A DNA stretch of 64,000 nt from Dialister succinatiphilus YIT 11850 (GCF_000242435.1 NZ_JH591187.1:94391-158390), one strand, 5' to 3'; positions 24,643 through 36,275 are shown, counted from the first letter of the stretch. The notes: generated from the sequence alone by a model not told the origin. Numbers and translations are program-made.

Positions 24643-24671
24643 TTGACAAATACAGGGGCGTCCTGTAATAT
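24643..24671 (+). promoter_or_regulatory. Promoter of tRNA-Thr
   Basis: TTGACA (24643-24648), 17-base spacer, TAATAT (24666-24671), 12 bases before the tRNA. Confidence 0.85.
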
Positions 24672-24683
24672 ATATATGTTCAT

Positions 24684-24759
24684 GCCGGTATAGCTCAGCT
24701 GGTAGAGCGGCGCATTCGTAATGCGTAGGTCGCAGGTTCAAATCCTGTTGCCGGCTCCA
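24684..24759 (+). tRNA. tRNA-Thr (anticodon CGT)
   Basis: 76 nt with encoded CCA. Acceptor GCCGGTA/TGCCGGC; anticodon arm GCGCA-TTCGTAA-TGCGT gives CGT, reading ACG. It has its own promoter and terminator. Confidence 0.95.
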
Positions 24760-24767
24760 AGAATTTA

Positions 24768-24814
24768 AGGTCTGGAATTCATCGATAAATACGATTCATT
24801 CCAGACCTTTTTTC
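24768..24814 (+). terminator. Terminator after tRNA-Thr
   Basis: AAGGTCTGGAAT and ATTCCAGACCTTTTTT form a long stem with an inner CATCG/CGAT part. Confidence 0.88.
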
Positions 24815-25300
24815 TATTGTTTTGAAGTGCTGAAATACTCCTAAAAAATAGCCATAATCGGGTTACTAACCAGATTTTTTGTGATGAGTGGTTTATCTCG
24901 GATCATTCTGCAGCTCCGATGGCATATTAGGTCATCAATTGGCCGCCGGGGATTTAGAGACCAAAATGGTAAAAGGCACAGCAGGCTACGGAGAGTCTTA
25001 GGTTTTCAGTGAAAATCCTGCTATCCTCCGTCGCCTGCGGCGCTACTGTCGGGCATTAAGGTGCTCGCTTACTGTGCAGGCTATATATTTCGGCGAAGCC
25101 GACACCACCCTCTGAATCTTTTGAAACCTATGAACCCTATGAACCTTCACCCCGAAGGCGTGTCCAAGGGCGCAGCCCCGTCAACGTACATCCTTTCCCG
25201 CTGCTCGGGAATTTCCCCCAAGGGGAAACAGGAAGTAAGGCGGCCAGGGCACTCCGCCTTTGAGAGACTGCGAAAAGAATTTTCTGGCCCCCACAGTATG
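24815..25300. repeat. Gap with repeat cluster 4
   Basis: No gene recognised. AATC-G-GGTT and AACC-A-GATTTTTT (24856-24880) form a small terminator-like hairpin. From about 25080 the sequence carries the linker style of the palindromic family (CCACCCTCTGAATC, GAACCCTATGAACCTTCAC, CCCCGAAGGCG). Confidence 0.5.
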
Positions 25301-25301
25301 A

Positions 25302-25307
25302 TATAAT
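25302..25307 (+). promoter_or_regulatory. Candidate -10 of the 2-hydroxyacid dehydrogenase gene
   Basis: TATAAT 46 bases before the start; the -35 is poorly matched. Confidence 0.45.
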
Positions 25308-25353
25308 ACAGAAAACAGGATTGCCATGATTTCAATGAAAGAGGTTGATTCCT

Positions 25354-26298
25354 ATGAAACTGGTTGTGATTAACAAGTTATCCGATGAAAAAATCGATGC
25401 ATTGAAAAAGGCGGTGCCCGGCTCCGTGGTGGAAGCCTACAAATCACCGAAGGAAGCCCTGCCCCATGTGGCAGACGCCGATGCCATTGCTCTCTGGGGA
25501 TTCCAGGATGTGGAGCCCCTCCTGCAGGCAGCGCCCCATGTGCGCTGGGTTCATTCCCTGTCTGACGGGGTGGAAAAACTCCTCACTCCCAGTATGATGG
25601 AAAGGCCCATTATTCTCACCAATTCCCACGGTGTCCATGACCGGGCGGTATCGGAGCACACCATGGCCCTTCTTCTTTCCTGGTTCCGCCGCATCCCTGA
25701 CGCCGTCCGCAGTCAGAGCGCCCATACCTGGTCCAGGCCCCACGGGGAATCCCTTTTCGGCAAGACCATCCTTATTGTAGGTTTCGGCAGCATTGGCAGG
25801 GCCATTGCCCAGCGGGCCAAGGTTTTTGAAACCCATATTCTGGCAGTGAAGAAACATCTGTCCCATGAAATGTTTGCAGACCATGTATACACCCAGGAAG
25901 AAATCATGGATGTCCTGCCCAAGGCAGACATCATCATCGCTGCTCTTCCTGCCACACCGGAAACGGATAAGTTCTTCGATGAGGAAAAATTCAAAGCCAT
26001 GAAGAAATCGGCCCTTTTCATCAACATTGCCCGGGCCTCCGTGGTGGATGAACCGGCCCTGGTAAAGGCTCTTGAGGAAGGGAACATTGCCGGCGCCTGC
26101 ATGGACGTTTTCTCCAAGGAACCGCTTCCTGAAGATCATCCCTTCTGGGACATGAAAAATGTGATCATGACCCCTCACATTGCCTCCATGGTACCGGATT
26201 TCTGGAATAAGCTCACCTTCCTTCTGGAAACCAATTTTATCGCCTTCAGCCGCGGCGAGAAGCTGCTGAATGAAGTGGATAAGAAAAAGGGTTACTGA
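25354..26298 (+). CDS. D-2-hydroxyacid dehydrogenase family protein
   Basis: 314 residues from the ATG at 25354 (AAAGAGGT eight bases upstream). NAD(P)-dependent oxidoreductase interconverting 2-hydroxy and 2-keto acids. The Rossmann motif VGFGSIGRAIAQRA sits mid-protein. The catalytic residues appear in order: Arg in NIARASVVDEPALV, Glu in DVFSKEPLPEDHPFW and His in MTPHIASM. The substrate-side part WGFQDVEPLL and SDGVEKLL resembles the glyoxylate/hydroxypyruvate branch, but the substrate cannot be fixed. It is monocistronic, between a -10 at 25302 and a terminator at 26310. Confidence 0.9.
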   Translation: MKLVVINKLSDEKIDALKKAVPGSVVEAYKSPKEALPHVADADAIALWGFQDVEPLLQAAPHVRWVHSLSDGVEKLLTPSMMERPIILTNSHGVHDRAVSEHTMALLLSWFRRIPDAVRSQSAHTWSRPHGESLFGKTILIVGFGSIGRAIAQRAKVFETHILAVKKHLSHEMFADHVYTQEEIMDVLPKADIIIAALPATPETDKFFDEEKFKAMKKSALFINIARASVVDEPALVKALEEGNIAGACMDVFSKEPLPEDHPFWDMKNVIMTPHIASMVPDFWNKLTFLLETNFIAFSRGEKLLNEVDKKKGY

Positions 26299-26309
26299 TG
26301 GCTATGTAA

Positions 26310-26339
26310 AAAGAGGACTGCCCGGGCAGTCCTTTTTTT
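26310..26339 (+). terminator. Terminator after the dehydrogenase gene
   Basis: AGGACTGCCC and GGGCAGTCCT followed by seven T. Confidence 0.88.
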
Positions 26340-26467
26340 ATGGCTGTCCATGGTCAGTATTTTTTGCGTTTCAAAGTCCTTCCGCATAGCCTGCCTGCTG
26401 CAGCAGGCCATAACCCAGGGCGAAGCGGTGACTACTTTGAGGCTCTGAACCTTTTTCTCCCGTATGC

Positions 26468-26473
26468 TATAAT
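26468..26473 (+). promoter_or_regulatory. Candidate -10 of the polysaccharide deacetylase gene
   Basis: TATAAT 49 bases before the start; no convincing -35. Confidence 0.45.
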
Positions 26474-26521
26474 ATAGAAAATAAATTCGATGATTACTAT
26501 TTCATACATGAGGAGAATACC

Positions 26522-27856
26522 ATGGCAGGAAAAAAGCGGGTGCGGAGAACGAGAGCGGCAAAGAAGGGAGGCCATCCTTTTCTGGTGCTTCTCTTCTTTA
26601 TAGCCCTTATTATGGGTTCTGCCTATATGACGGACCGCATGACCAATGCCCCTGATTCGGAGGTGGCCCAGAACGTTACCACTATTGGCCACCTGTTTAA
26701 CGATAAGGAAATGCAGGGACTGGTGCCGAAAGAAGATCAGGGTACGCCGGAAAGCGTGAAAGAAAAAATCAAAGCCGCCATGGATAAGGTGGTGACGGTG
26801 CAGGTAAAGGCCGATGATGAAGAACCGGCGGGAAGCAGCGGAAGCAGTGTTTCCTCCAATGAAAAAAAGGACGGCAGCCAGACAATGGAAAAGGGGGAAA
26901 AGGCTTCCTTCAGTCTGCTTTCCATTGTGTCTAAAATTACAGGAAAAGAGGAAAGCTATGAAAACACAGCGGCCCCTTCTTCCCTGCAGGGAAAGCCAAC
27001 GGAAGCGGCTTCCTCCGCTGTTTCATCTACCTCTTCATCCACTGTTTCTGTTTCCTCCTCTGCTCCTGCGGCCCCGGCAGCCGCTGCTCCTTCCGTGAAG
27101 AAGGATGCAGGACATACGAAGGCTCCTGCCAAACAGAATGCAGCTCCCCTGAAAGCTGCACCGGCAGCTTCGCCAAAGCCCAATACACCTTCAGCAGTAA
27201 AAGGAAAGCTGGCCGTGGTCATCGATGATGCAGGACGGGACCTGGCATCCCAGCATGTCTATGAATCCCTGGGCATTCCGCTGACTCTGGCCGTCATGCC
27301 GAACCAGGTGCACACCAGGGATGCTGCCCTGTCCTGGCATGCCCATGGCCTTCCTGTCATCCTTCACCAGCCTATGGAATCGGTTTCCGGTATCGGTATG
27401 GAATCCAAGGTTATCCTGACTTCCATGAACGATGAGGAAATCCGGGGCCTTCTGAAGAGCTCCCTTTCCCAGGTGCCGGAAGCGGTGGGCATCAATAATC
27501 ACCAGGGTTCCAAGGCCACTACCGACCGTCATACCATGGAGGTGGTGATGAATGAGCTCCACCACCGCCATCTCTTCTTCTTCGACAGCCGCACCAATTC
27601 CACCACCGCTGCCGATGGAGCAGCGGCCTCTTACGGCGTGCCCTATGTAAGAAATGATCTTTTCGTAGATAATGAAGCCGACGTGGCGGCCATATCCGCC
27701 ATGATCCGGGAAGCGGCCAAACGGGCGCAGAAATACGGCACCTACGTGATTATCGGACACTGCCGACCCAAGACGGCGGAAGCCTTCCGCCAGATGGTGC
27801 CCCAGCTGGAAAAAGAGGGCATCCAGTTCGTTTACGTTTCTTCTCTTGCCAAATAA
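26522..27856 (+). CDS. Divergent polysaccharide deacetylase family protein
   Basis: 444 residues; AGGAGA precedes the ATG. A basic N-terminus and one membrane helix (about 20-37, [13 protein letters not shown]) are followed by a long low-complexity Ser/Ala/Pro/Lys linker (about 90-225), then a domain of the divergent polysaccharide deacetylase family (YibQ-like, about 228-444): [58 protein letters not shown] and YVIIGHCRP. The signal-anchor plus linker suggests it reaches across the periplasm to the envelope. Enzymatic activity of this family is not well established. The SDR gene follows 10 bp later and is probably cotranscribed. Confidence 0.85.
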   Translation: MAGKKRVRRTRAAKKGGHPFLVLLFFIALIMGSAYMTDRMTNAPDSEVAQNVTTIGHLFNDKEMQGLVPKEDQGTPESVKEKIKAAMDKVVTVQVKADDEEPAGSSGSSVSSNEKKDGSQTMEKGEKASFSLLSIVSKITGKEESYENTAAPSSLQGKPTEAASSAVSSTSSSTVSVSSSAPAAPAAAAPSVKKDAGHTKAPAKQNAAPLKAAPAASPKPNTPSAVKGKLAVVIDDAGRDLASQHVYESLGIPLTLAVMPNQVHTRDAALSWHAHGLPVILHQPMESVSGIGMESKVILTSMNDEEIRGLLKSSLSQVPEAVGINNHQGSKATTDRHTMEVVMNELHHRHLFFFDSRTNSTTAADGAAASYGVPYVRNDLFVDNEADVAAISAMIREAAKRAQKYGTYVIIGHCRPKTAEAFRQMVPQLEKEGIQFVYVSSLAK

Positions 27857-27866
27857 GGAGAATTCC

Positions 27867-28592
27867 ATGGTACAGACAGTTCTTATTTCCGGCGGCACTT
27901 CCGGCATCGGTCTTGCCACTGCCAAAATTCTGGCAGGTGAAGGCATTCGGCCCGTTCTTCTGGGAAGAAATGAAGAGCGGGGACAGAAGGCCCGGGAGCA
28001 GGTCAGGGGAAGCCTTTACGTTCCCTGCGACGTGACAGTTACAAAAGACTGCCAAAAGGCGGTGAAAGCGGCATCGGCCATTGGAAAAATCACGGGCCTT
28101 GTCCTTTCAGCCGGCATCTATGAAGAAAAACTGCTGGAAAATACGACTGATGAGGAAATGGAGCATTTCTTTGCTGTCAATGTTTTCGGCGCCATGAAAC
28201 TGACCAGGGAGGCCATCCCTGCCATGAGAGGGGCGGCAGGCAGCATTGTGGCGGTGGCTTCTGACGCTGCTCTCCAGGGCAATGTGCAGTGCAGCCTCTA
28301 CGGCGCCACCAAGGGCGCCCTGGTTTCCTTCATCCGCTCCCTGGCCCTGGAAATGGCAGTGGAAAACATCCGGGCCAACGTGGTGTGTCCCGGAGATGTG
28401 GATACCCCCCTTTTGGACAGGCAGCTTCGCGACTATGGCGGCAGCCGCAAAGAAATGGGGGACTGGTATCCCCTGATGCGCATTGGACGGCCGGAAGAAG
28501 TGGGAGAACTCATTGCCTTCCTTCTCTCACCGAAAGCTTCCTTCATCACCGGCGCCGCCATTCCGGTGGACGGCGGCCTTACAGACTGGTAA
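27867..28592 (+). CDS. SDR-family oxidoreductase
   Basis: 241 residues from the ATG at 27867 (TAAGGAGA just upstream, overlapping the previous stop). Classical short-chain dehydrogenase: cofactor motif GGTSGIG near the N-terminus, NVFG helix Asn, catalytic Ser in VAVASDAA, and YGATK giving the Tyr-x3-Lys pair. PGDVDTPLL and the C-terminal [11 protein letters not shown] are typical of FabG-like members. The Arg after strand 2 (LLGRNEER) suggests NADPH preference. Substrate unknown; FabG-like 3-oxoacyl reductase is one option but the context does not support fatty-acid synthesis. Confidence 0.88.
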   Translation: MVQTVLISGGTSGIGLATAKILAGEGIRPVLLGRNEERGQKAREQVRGSLYVPCDVTVTKDCQKAVKAASAIGKITGLVLSAGIYEEKLLENTTDEEMEHFFAVNVFGAMKLTREAIPAMRGAAGSIVAVASDAALQGNVQCSLYGATKGALVSFIRSLALEMAVENIRANVVCPGDVDTPLLDRQLRDYGGSRKEMGDWYPLMRIGRPEEVGELIAFLLSPKASFITGAAIPVDGGLTDW

Positions 28593-28596
28593 AAAG

Positions 28597-28637
28597 AAAA
28601 GAAGGTCTTTCCTCACCGGGAAAGACCTTCTTTTTTT
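28597..28637 (+). terminator. Terminator after the SDR gene
   Basis: AAAAGAAGGTCTTTCC and GGGAAAGACCTTCTTTTTTT. Confidence 0.9.
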
Positions 28638-28674
28638 GCTTTTATCTCCGAGACGCCATCCATTTACATCATGC

Positions 28675-28710
28675 CAAAAAGGCCTCACCGGAGAGGTGAA
28701 GCCTTTTTTG
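28675..28710. terminator. Second hairpin, terminator-like
   Basis: AAAAAGGCCTCACC and AGGTGAAGCCTTTTTT, near-symmetrical, usable in both directions. The following 300 bp up to the 29033 promoter hold no gene that I can support. Confidence 0.7.
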
Positions 28711-29032
28711 AAAAGGCACTTCTCATGAATGAAATGAAGAGGCCTCCTCCATCAGGGTTTTCATTTCGGGGGCCGAAGAGACTTTTCTGTTTTCAGTGCA
28801 CTGAAGGGAAGCAGCCGGGCTCTTTACACCTCCTCCCTCCTGCTCCATGGATGGGCGCCTGCAGGATTTACAAGAAGGCTTTCGGCATTGGCTGTTTCTA
28901 TATGCATAGTCAGGGAGAAGGGGAAAGGGTATCAGGGGAGAGAAATAGAAAGAGGAGTATAGCCGGTCAGGGAATATTTCATTTTAAAGGACAGGGACTG
29001 CCTGGCAGGTGCCTGTGAAATCAGAATTTCTA

Positions 29033-29061
29033 TTGGTGCTTTTTATGTTTTTAGGTATAAT
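29033..29061 (+). promoter_or_regulatory. Candidate promoter of the 29159 gene
   Basis: TTGGTG (29033-29038), 17-base spacer, TATAAT (29056-29061). Confidence 0.65.
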
Positions 29062-29158
29062 AGAGATAAGTAATGGTTTGAAATCACCATACATCAGCCA
29101 TTCTTTACACTGGCAGATTCATGGTTTACAGCCCGGATGTCCGGGCAGGGAGGTTTCT

Positions 29159-30604
29159 ATGAGCGAAGAAAGAGATATGGAAAAGACACCGGTTGTTCGT
29201 CCTGAAGCAGCTCCTGAGGTGAAGGAAGCGGCTAAGCCGCCCATGGAAAAGGAGGAGACAGGCCTTCCGGCAGAAAAAGCGGAAGCCGGACTTCCTGCCG
29301 AGAAGGAACCGGCAGGCCTGCCGGCGGAGAAGGAAAAAGGAGAGGTACCGGCAGCTGCGGAGGAAGCAGAAGAAGTCCATGTGGATTCTCCGGAGCCTGA
29401 TATGGAAATCAATATCATTGATGACCGGGATAAGGAAGCGGAAGGGCTCATCCGCTGGGCTGCGGGCCGGGCCGGAGTCATTGTGGCGGCTCCCCTTCTG
29501 GGTACCGCTGCCCTGGTGGCCAATGAGGTGTACATGATTTCTAAAATTGGGACGGTCTATGGCGTGGAACTGAACCAGAAGGCGGTATTGTCCTTTATCG
29601 GCTCCCTGGGGGCTACGGTGGTGGGATCCACGCTGGCCACGCTGATTCCTATTTCCTTTATGCAGATCCCCATCGGCGTTTCTGTGACCTACGGTATCGG
29701 CAAGGCAGCCCAGCGCTGGATCAAGGACGGCATGCCCGATGATACGAAACCCTATCGTGCCGTTTTTGAAGAAGAAAAGGCGGAAGGGGAAAAGGATGTA
29801 AAGGAACTGGAGGAGAATCCGAAGAAGGATGAACCTCTGGGTGATGAGAAGAAGGATTTCACAGCCGAACTGAAGAAGAACTGGAATGACGTATATCCGG
29901 AAAAGGCTCATGAAGCAGTAGACAAGCTGGCCCGCCAGCTCACCGAGTCTGCCGGCATGCTGGGAAATAAGCTGGTAGATGCGCTGAAGAAGGCCGGCGT
30001 CACTGACGAGCAGATCGAAAAAGCCAAGTACACCGCCCTCGGTGCATCGGAAGTGGCCCAGGAAACGGCGGAAAAAACGGCGCGGGATCTGCAGGCCATT
30101 GCCCGCATCAAGTCCAGGGAGTTCAGAAAAGATGCAGCCCGCCGGGCTGATGAAATGAAGGCCCAGGCCCGGGTGCAGATGGATGAGTTCCAGAAGAAGA
30201 CGGAGGAAATGAAGCGGCAGTCTGAAATCCAGTCCCAGCAGATGAAACTGAAGTCGGACAAGCTGAAGGCCCAGGCCCGGGTACAGATGCAGGAGGCCAG
30301 AATCCAGGCAAACAAGCTGAAAATCCAGGCCCAGGAGCAGGCGGAAACGGCCCAGGCCAAAGCCCAGGAGATTTCTGATAAGGTCATGGAATCGGCAGGC
30401 CGGTATCGGGATGCTGCTGTGGAAGCGGCCACTCAGGCAAAGGCAGATATGATGAGCGCCGCTGAGGAGTATCGGGCAAAGATTGAGGAAAGGGCCCGCC
30501 AGAAACAGGCCGAAGCGGCAGAAAGGGATGGAAAAAGCGTTGAAGGTGCTGGAAAAGCTGAAGAAACTGCTTCTTCCCCTGACGAAAAAATTAAAAGCGA
30601 ATAA
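29159..30604 (+). CDS. Membrane protein with DUF697-like hydrophobic pair and long coiled-coil tail
   Basis: 481 residues from the ATG at 29159 (GGGAGG five bases upstream; the frame is open back to 29009 but without support). Parts in order: an acidic N-terminus with a tandem motif, GLPAEK or LPAEK repeated about four times (residues 35-62); a double hydrophobic hairpin (about 103-185, AAPLLGTAALVANEVYMISKIG and GATVVGSTLATLIPISFMQIP) resembling the DUF697 membrane domain; an acidic linker; and from about 240 a heptad-rich helical tail (RADEMKAQARVQMDEFQKK, SDKLKAQARVQMQEARIQA) of apolipoprotein/coiled-coil character. I do not recognise a named family. It may tether a long cytoplasmic or periplasmic coil to the membrane. 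Followed by a strong terminator at 30745. Confidence 0.75.
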   Translation: MSEERDMEKTPVVRPEAAPEVKEAAKPPMEKEETGLPAEKAEAGLPAEKEPAGLPAEKEKGEVPAAAEEAEEVHVDSPEPDMEINIIDDRDKEAEGLIRWAAGRAGVIVAAPLLGTAALVANEVYMISKIGTVYGVELNQKAVLSFIGSLGATVVGSTLATLIPISFMQIPIGVSVTYGIGKAAQRWIKDGMPDDTKPYRAVFEEEKAEGEKDVKELEENPKKDEPLGDEKKDFTAELKKNWNDVYPEKAHEAVDKLARQLTESAGMLGNKLVDALKKAGVTDEQIEKAKYTALGASEVAQETAEKTARDLQAIARIKSREFRKDAARRADEMKAQARVQMDEFQKKTEEMKRQSEIQSQQMKLKSDKLKAQARVQMQEARIQANKLKIQAQEQAETAQAKAQEISDKVMESAGRYRDAAVEAATQAKADMMSAAEEYRAKIEERARQKQAEAAERDGKSVEGAGKAEETASSPDEKIKSE

Positions 30605-30744
30605 CCGGGAAGTGAAAGGGGACCTGTCTGATCTTCATAAGGAAAAGGTGGGACCTGTCACGAGAAACGTGGTATCTCCCTGGGGCAGAAGGCGGATAGG
30701 CCACCGGCGGTCCAATCACCCCTGGGTCAAAGGAAGGTAAGAGA

Positions 30745-30790
30745 AAGGAGCGGTGAAATCACAGGTTCAATGATTTCACCGCTCCTTTTA
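30745..30790 (+). terminator. Terminator after the coiled-coil membrane protein
   Basis: AAAGGAGCGGTGAAATCA and TGATTTCACCGCTCCTTTT form an 18-bp stem. The 140 bp between the stop at 30604 and this stem may be untranslated. Confidence 0.9.
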
Positions 30791-30835
30791 TTTATATACC
30801 ATATATGCCTTTCCGATGACGGAAAAGAGACCATG

Positions 30836-30861
30836 CAAAAAAGCCGGCTTTGGCCGGCTGA
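30836..30861 (-). terminator. Terminator of rpmB
   Basis: Read on the minus strand: AGCCGGCC, AAA, GCCGGCTTTTTT. Confidence 0.88.
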
Positions 30862-30874
30862 AAATGCAAAGAAA

Positions 30875-31066
30875 TCAGATGTCTCTGTTTACTTTATGAG
30901 AACGAAGGCAACGAGTGCAGACATTCATTCTCTTGACCTGTCCGTCTACCAGTACGCGAACTCTCTGGATATTCGGTTTCCAGGTTCTCTTTGTTTTCAG
31001 ATGGGAATGGGATACGTTGAATCCCGTAGCGGTTTTCTTGCCGCAAACTTCACAATAGTTAGCCAT
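30875..31066 (-). CDS. rpmB: 50S ribosomal protein L28
   Basis: 63 residues, minus strand. MANYCEVCGKKTATGFNVSHS begins the classical L28 form that keeps a zinc-type Cys pattern: C5-x2-C8 with a second pair in NVCTRCLRSHK near the C-terminus. HLKTKRTWKPNIQRVR is the conserved core. The start has CACCTCCTT (AAGGAGGTG on the sense strand) seven bases away. Divergently transcribed from recG. Confidence 0.97.
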   Translation of the reverse strand: MANYCEVCGKKTATGFNVSHSHLKTKRTWKPNIQRVRVLVDGQVKRMNVCTRCLRSHKVNRDI

Positions 31067-31106
31067 GTGCTACACCTCCTTGCACTTCCGCAATTGCAAC
31101 ATTCAT

Positions 31107-31135
31107 AATATATCACAATTGCTTTTTTTAAGCAA
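31107..31135 (-). promoter_or_regulatory. Promoter of rpmB
   Basis: Minus strand TTGCTT (31130-31135), 17-base spacer, TATATT (31107-31112). Confidence 0.75.
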
Positions 31136-31139
31136 GTCT

Positions 31140-31168
31140 TTTACGTAATCAATTTTCAGGAATATAAT
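31140..31168 (+). promoter_or_regulatory. Candidate promoter of recG
   Basis: TTTACG (31140-31145), 17-base spacer, TATAAT (31163-31168). It is back to back with the rpmB promoter, the two -35 boxes being only four bases apart. Confidence 0.6.
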
Positions 31169-31238
31169 AAATAGAGACATTGCTGTTTTGTCCCGGGCAC
31201 ACTTTTTTCCGGGTTCTGTTTTCGGAAAGGTTTTCCTC

Positions 31239-33287
31239 ATGCATTTATCAGATTCCGTACAATATATTAAGGGCGTAGGGCCCAGTATGAAGGAAAAGCT
31301 GGCGCGGCTGGGCATAGCCACGGTGGAAGATCTGATTTCCTTCTATCCCCGGCGCTACCAGGACTGGACCAAAATCACAAAAATGGAGGAGCTTCGTCCC
31401 GATGATGAGGCTGTCATTTACGGCAGGGTGGCGGATATGCGGATGCTTACGCCAAGGCGGGGCATGAGCATACTGAATGTGCTTTTGGTAGACGGAACCG
31501 GCGCCGTGACCCTGGTGTATTTCAACCAGCCCTGGAAAGGGGAAACTTTCCGGAAGGACACCCATGTGCTGGCCTATGGCCGGATTGAGTACAACTACGG
31601 TAAGCTCCAGATTTCCAATGCAGAAATCGAAATCGTAACGCCGGAGGAGCTTTCTTCTTTTCAGAAGCTGGTACCGGTGTATCCTTTAACCGAAGGCATA
31701 CGCATTGGGAAGATGAGGGATATGATTTCTATTGCTCTGGACCAGGTGGAGGATATGGATGAAAACCTGCCGCCGGACACTTTGAAAAGGGAGCATCTCA
31801 TGGGCCGGCTGGAGGCAGCCCGGGCCATGCACAATCCGAAAAACTGGGAGGAGCAGAAGGAGGCCCGGCGCCGTACGGCCTTCGAGGAGCTCTTCTTCAT
31901 GCAGGCAGGCATCCTGCTCCTTCGGAAGAAGCGGGAGAGCCATGTGATGAGCATCAAGTGCGCGCCGTCGGGAAAGCTGGTGCGGTCGGTGCTTGATAAT
32001 TTCCCCTTTCATCTGACTGCCGGGCAGCAGCAGGCCTTTTCGGATATTGAGGACGACATGGAGGGACTCATCCCTATGCAGCGCCTCATCCAGGGAGACG
32101 TGGGCAGCGGCAAAACCGCCGTGGCGGCGCTGGCACTGGCGAAAATCGTGGAGAACGGATACCAGGGAGCGCTGATGGCGCCTACGGAAGTGCTGGCAGG
32201 ACAGCATTACAGGACCTTCCAGGAGTTTTATAAGGGACTTCCCATCCATGTGGCTTATTTGTCAGGCCAGACGAAGACGAAGGAAAGAAATGAAATCCTG
32301 AAGGGGCTGAAGAATGGGTCCATTGATGTGCTCATCGGCACCCATGCCCTCATTGAGGAGGATGTGGTGTTTGCCCATCTGGGACTGGTCATTACGGACG
32401 AACAGCACCGGTTCGGCGTGAAGCAGAGAAAGGCCCTGGAAACGAAGGGAGGCTATCCCCATATCCTGGTGATGACGGCTACGCCCATTCCCCGGACCAT
32501 GGCTCTTTCCATTTACGGGGATCTGGACCTCTCCTCCATCCGGGGCATGCCGCCGGGACGGCATCCGGTGAAGACCTATGCCATCGGCAGCGCTCTGCTT
32601 CAGCGGGTATTCAATTTCATGGGAAGGGAAATGACTGCCGGCCATCAGGTGTATGTGGTGTGTCCGCTGGTAGAAAAGAGCGAGAAGCAGGATCTGGCCT
32701 CTGCGGTGGCGGTGTATGAACAGCTGAAGGAAAAGGTGTTTCCCATGTTTCAGGTGGGCCTGGTGCACGGCCGCATGAAGAATGCGGAAAAGGACCGGGT
32801 CATGACTGATTTCCATGACGGAAAAATCAATCTTCTGGTGGCCACGTCGGTCATCGAAGTGGGGGTGAATGTGCCCAATGCCACCATCATGTTCGTCTAT
32901 GGGGCGGACCGGTTCGGCCTTTCCCAGCTCCATCAGCTCCGGGGCCGGGTAGGAAGGGGCAGTGCCCAGTCCTACTGCATCCTCTATTCCGACAACCAGA
33001 ATGAAATCACCCGGCTCCGCATGAAACTGATGTGTGAAATCCAGGACGGCTTCCTCCTTTCCGAAAAGGATCTCCTCCTGCGGGGCTCCGGCGAATTTTT
33101 CGGTTACCACCAGCATGGCATGCCGGACCTGAAGGCGGCGGATATTGTGAAGGATCTGCCTCTTCTGGAAAGGGCGAGGAAGGAGGCAAAGCGGGCGGTA
33201 GATGGCGGCGCTGATTTCAGGGATGAGCTTTCCCATCGCTTCGGCGGGGCCTTCTTCAAGAAACTGTATGAAGAGGATGGAAAGTAA
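31239..33287 (+). CDS. recG: ATP-dependent DNA helicase RecG
   Basis: 682 residues from the ATG at 31239 (AAAGG eight bases upstream); a TTG at 31188 would add 17 residues without a ribosome site. RecG remodels stalled forks and Holliday junctions. N-terminal wedge/OB part begins SVQYIKGVGPSMKEKLARLGI, including the helix-hairpin-helix-like segment, followed by YPRRYQDW. The helicase core shows LIQGDVGSGKTAVA (Walker A), MAPTEVLAGQHY (Ia), ITDEQHRFGVKQR (DEQH box), VMTATPIPRTMALS (III), ATSVIEVGVNVPNATIM (V) and QLRGRVGRGSAQSYC (VI). Length is typical. Confidence 0.97.
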   Translation: MHLSDSVQYIKGVGPSMKEKLARLGIATVEDLISFYPRRYQDWTKITKMEELRPDDEAVIYGRVADMRMLTPRRGMSILNVLLVDGTGAVTLVYFNQPWKGETFRKDTHVLAYGRIEYNYGKLQISNAEIEIVTPEELSSFQKLVPVYPLTEGIRIGKMRDMISIALDQVEDMDENLPPDTLKREHLMGRLEAARAMHNPKNWEEQKEARRRTAFEELFFMQAGILLLRKKRESHVMSIKCAPSGKLVRSVLDNFPFHLTAGQQQAFSDIEDDMEGLIPMQRLIQGDVGSGKTAVAALALAKIVENGYQGALMAPTEVLAGQHYRTFQEFYKGLPIHVAYLSGQTKTKERNEILKGLKNGSIDVLIGTHALIEEDVVFAHLGLVITDEQHRFGVKQRKALETKGGYPHILVMTATPIPRTMALSIYGDLDLSSIRGMPPGRHPVKTYAIGSALLQRVFNFMGREMTAGHQVYVVCPLVEKSEKQDLASAVAVYEQLKEKVFPMFQVGLVHGRMKNAEKDRVMTDFHDGKINLLVATSVIEVGVNVPNATIMFVYGADRFGLSQLHQLRGRVGRGSAQSYCILYSDNQNEITRLRMKLMCEIQDGFLLSEKDLLLRGSGEFFGYHQHGMPDLKAADIVKDLPLLERARKEAKRAVDGGADFRDELSHRFGGAFFKKLYEEDGK

Positions 33288-33344
33288 AGGACCGCAAACC
33301 TTTCCCCTTTGCAATTCCTGTTTTCCTGTACCTTTTATTTATGT

Positions 33345-33350
33345 TATAAT
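33345..33350 (+). promoter_or_regulatory. Candidate -10 of the guaB operon
   Basis: TATAAT 75 bases before guaB, preceded by a T-rich stretch with only a weak -35 (TTTCCT at 33322). No purine riboswitch is seen in the short leader. Confidence 0.55.
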
Positions 33351-33403
33351 GATTAAATTAATGGATTCAAAATCATATACCTGAAGTGAAAGAGGAAATC
33401 TGA

Positions 33404-35627
<2,224 letters not shown>

Positions 35628-35628
<1 letters not shown>

Positions 35629-36275
35629 TGCTGAAAAAACCTATCATATTACAGGAAGGCTATCCCTTCATGGCGGTGACTTTCCTTCTCGGAGTTCTAT
35701 TCTGTTATCTGAAATGGTATTACGCAGCAGTGATACCGTTCGTACTTTGTCTGTATTTTACTTATTTTTTCCGGTGCCCGCCGCGGAACGGGAAAATCGT
35801 CCCCGGTGATGATACCCTGGTGTCCCCGGCAGACGGCACGGTGGTGGATGTGTCCCATGATGTGGAGGAAGATACGTTCCTTGGGGAAAAATGTCACAGG
35901 ATTACCATTTTCCTCTCCATTTTTGATGTCCACTGCAACCGCAGCCCCATGGCAGGTGAAATCAAGTACCAGTCCTATACCCAGGGCCGGTTCCTTCCTG
36001 CTTACAAGGAAGGGGTAGGTTTTGAAAATGAACGGGGTGCCATTGGTATTACAGGAAAGAAGCGGTCCATCCTGGTCATCCTCATTGCCGGCATCCTGGC
36101 AAGGCGGGTGGTTTCCTGGAAGAACCTGGGAGACAAGCTCACCAAGGGAGAACTGTACGGAATGATTAAGTTCGGCTCCTGCACGGAGCTCTACATTCCC
36201 GGTGACTGCGAAATCTGTGTAAAAAAAGGCGATAAGGTCAAAGGCGGTCTGACTGTCGTAGGGAGGCTGAAGTAA
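35628..36275 (+). CDS. psd: Phosphatidylserine decarboxylase proenzyme (short form)
   Basis: 215 residues from the ATG at 35628, which overlaps the previous stop by one base; GCAGGAG lies six bases upstream. It converts phosphatidylserine to phosphatidylethanolamine at the membrane. An N-terminal hydrophobic stretch (about 13-48, FMAVTFLLGVLFCY...) precedes LVSPADGTVVDV and FLSIFDVHCNRSPMAG. The self-cleavage site is FGSCTELYIP: processing between G183 and S184 would create the pyruvoyl group on the small alpha subunit. The length fits the compact bacterial/archaeal type. It works directly with the downstream pssA. Confidence 0.95.

Noticed and set aside
24393..24668. 91-codon frame across the tRNA genes
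   Set aside because: Typical false frame translated through tRNA-Pro and tRNA-Gly ([16 protein letters not shown]).
28671..29018. 115-codon frame after the SDR terminators
   Set aside because: Begins inside a terminator hairpin, no ribosome site, Arg/Pro-rich noise.
30528..30740. 70-codon Lys/Arg-rich frame overlapping the end of the coiled-coil membrane gene
   Set aside because: Different frame, ribosome site almost touching the ATG, no family likeness. Could be a displaced C-terminus, but I cannot support it.
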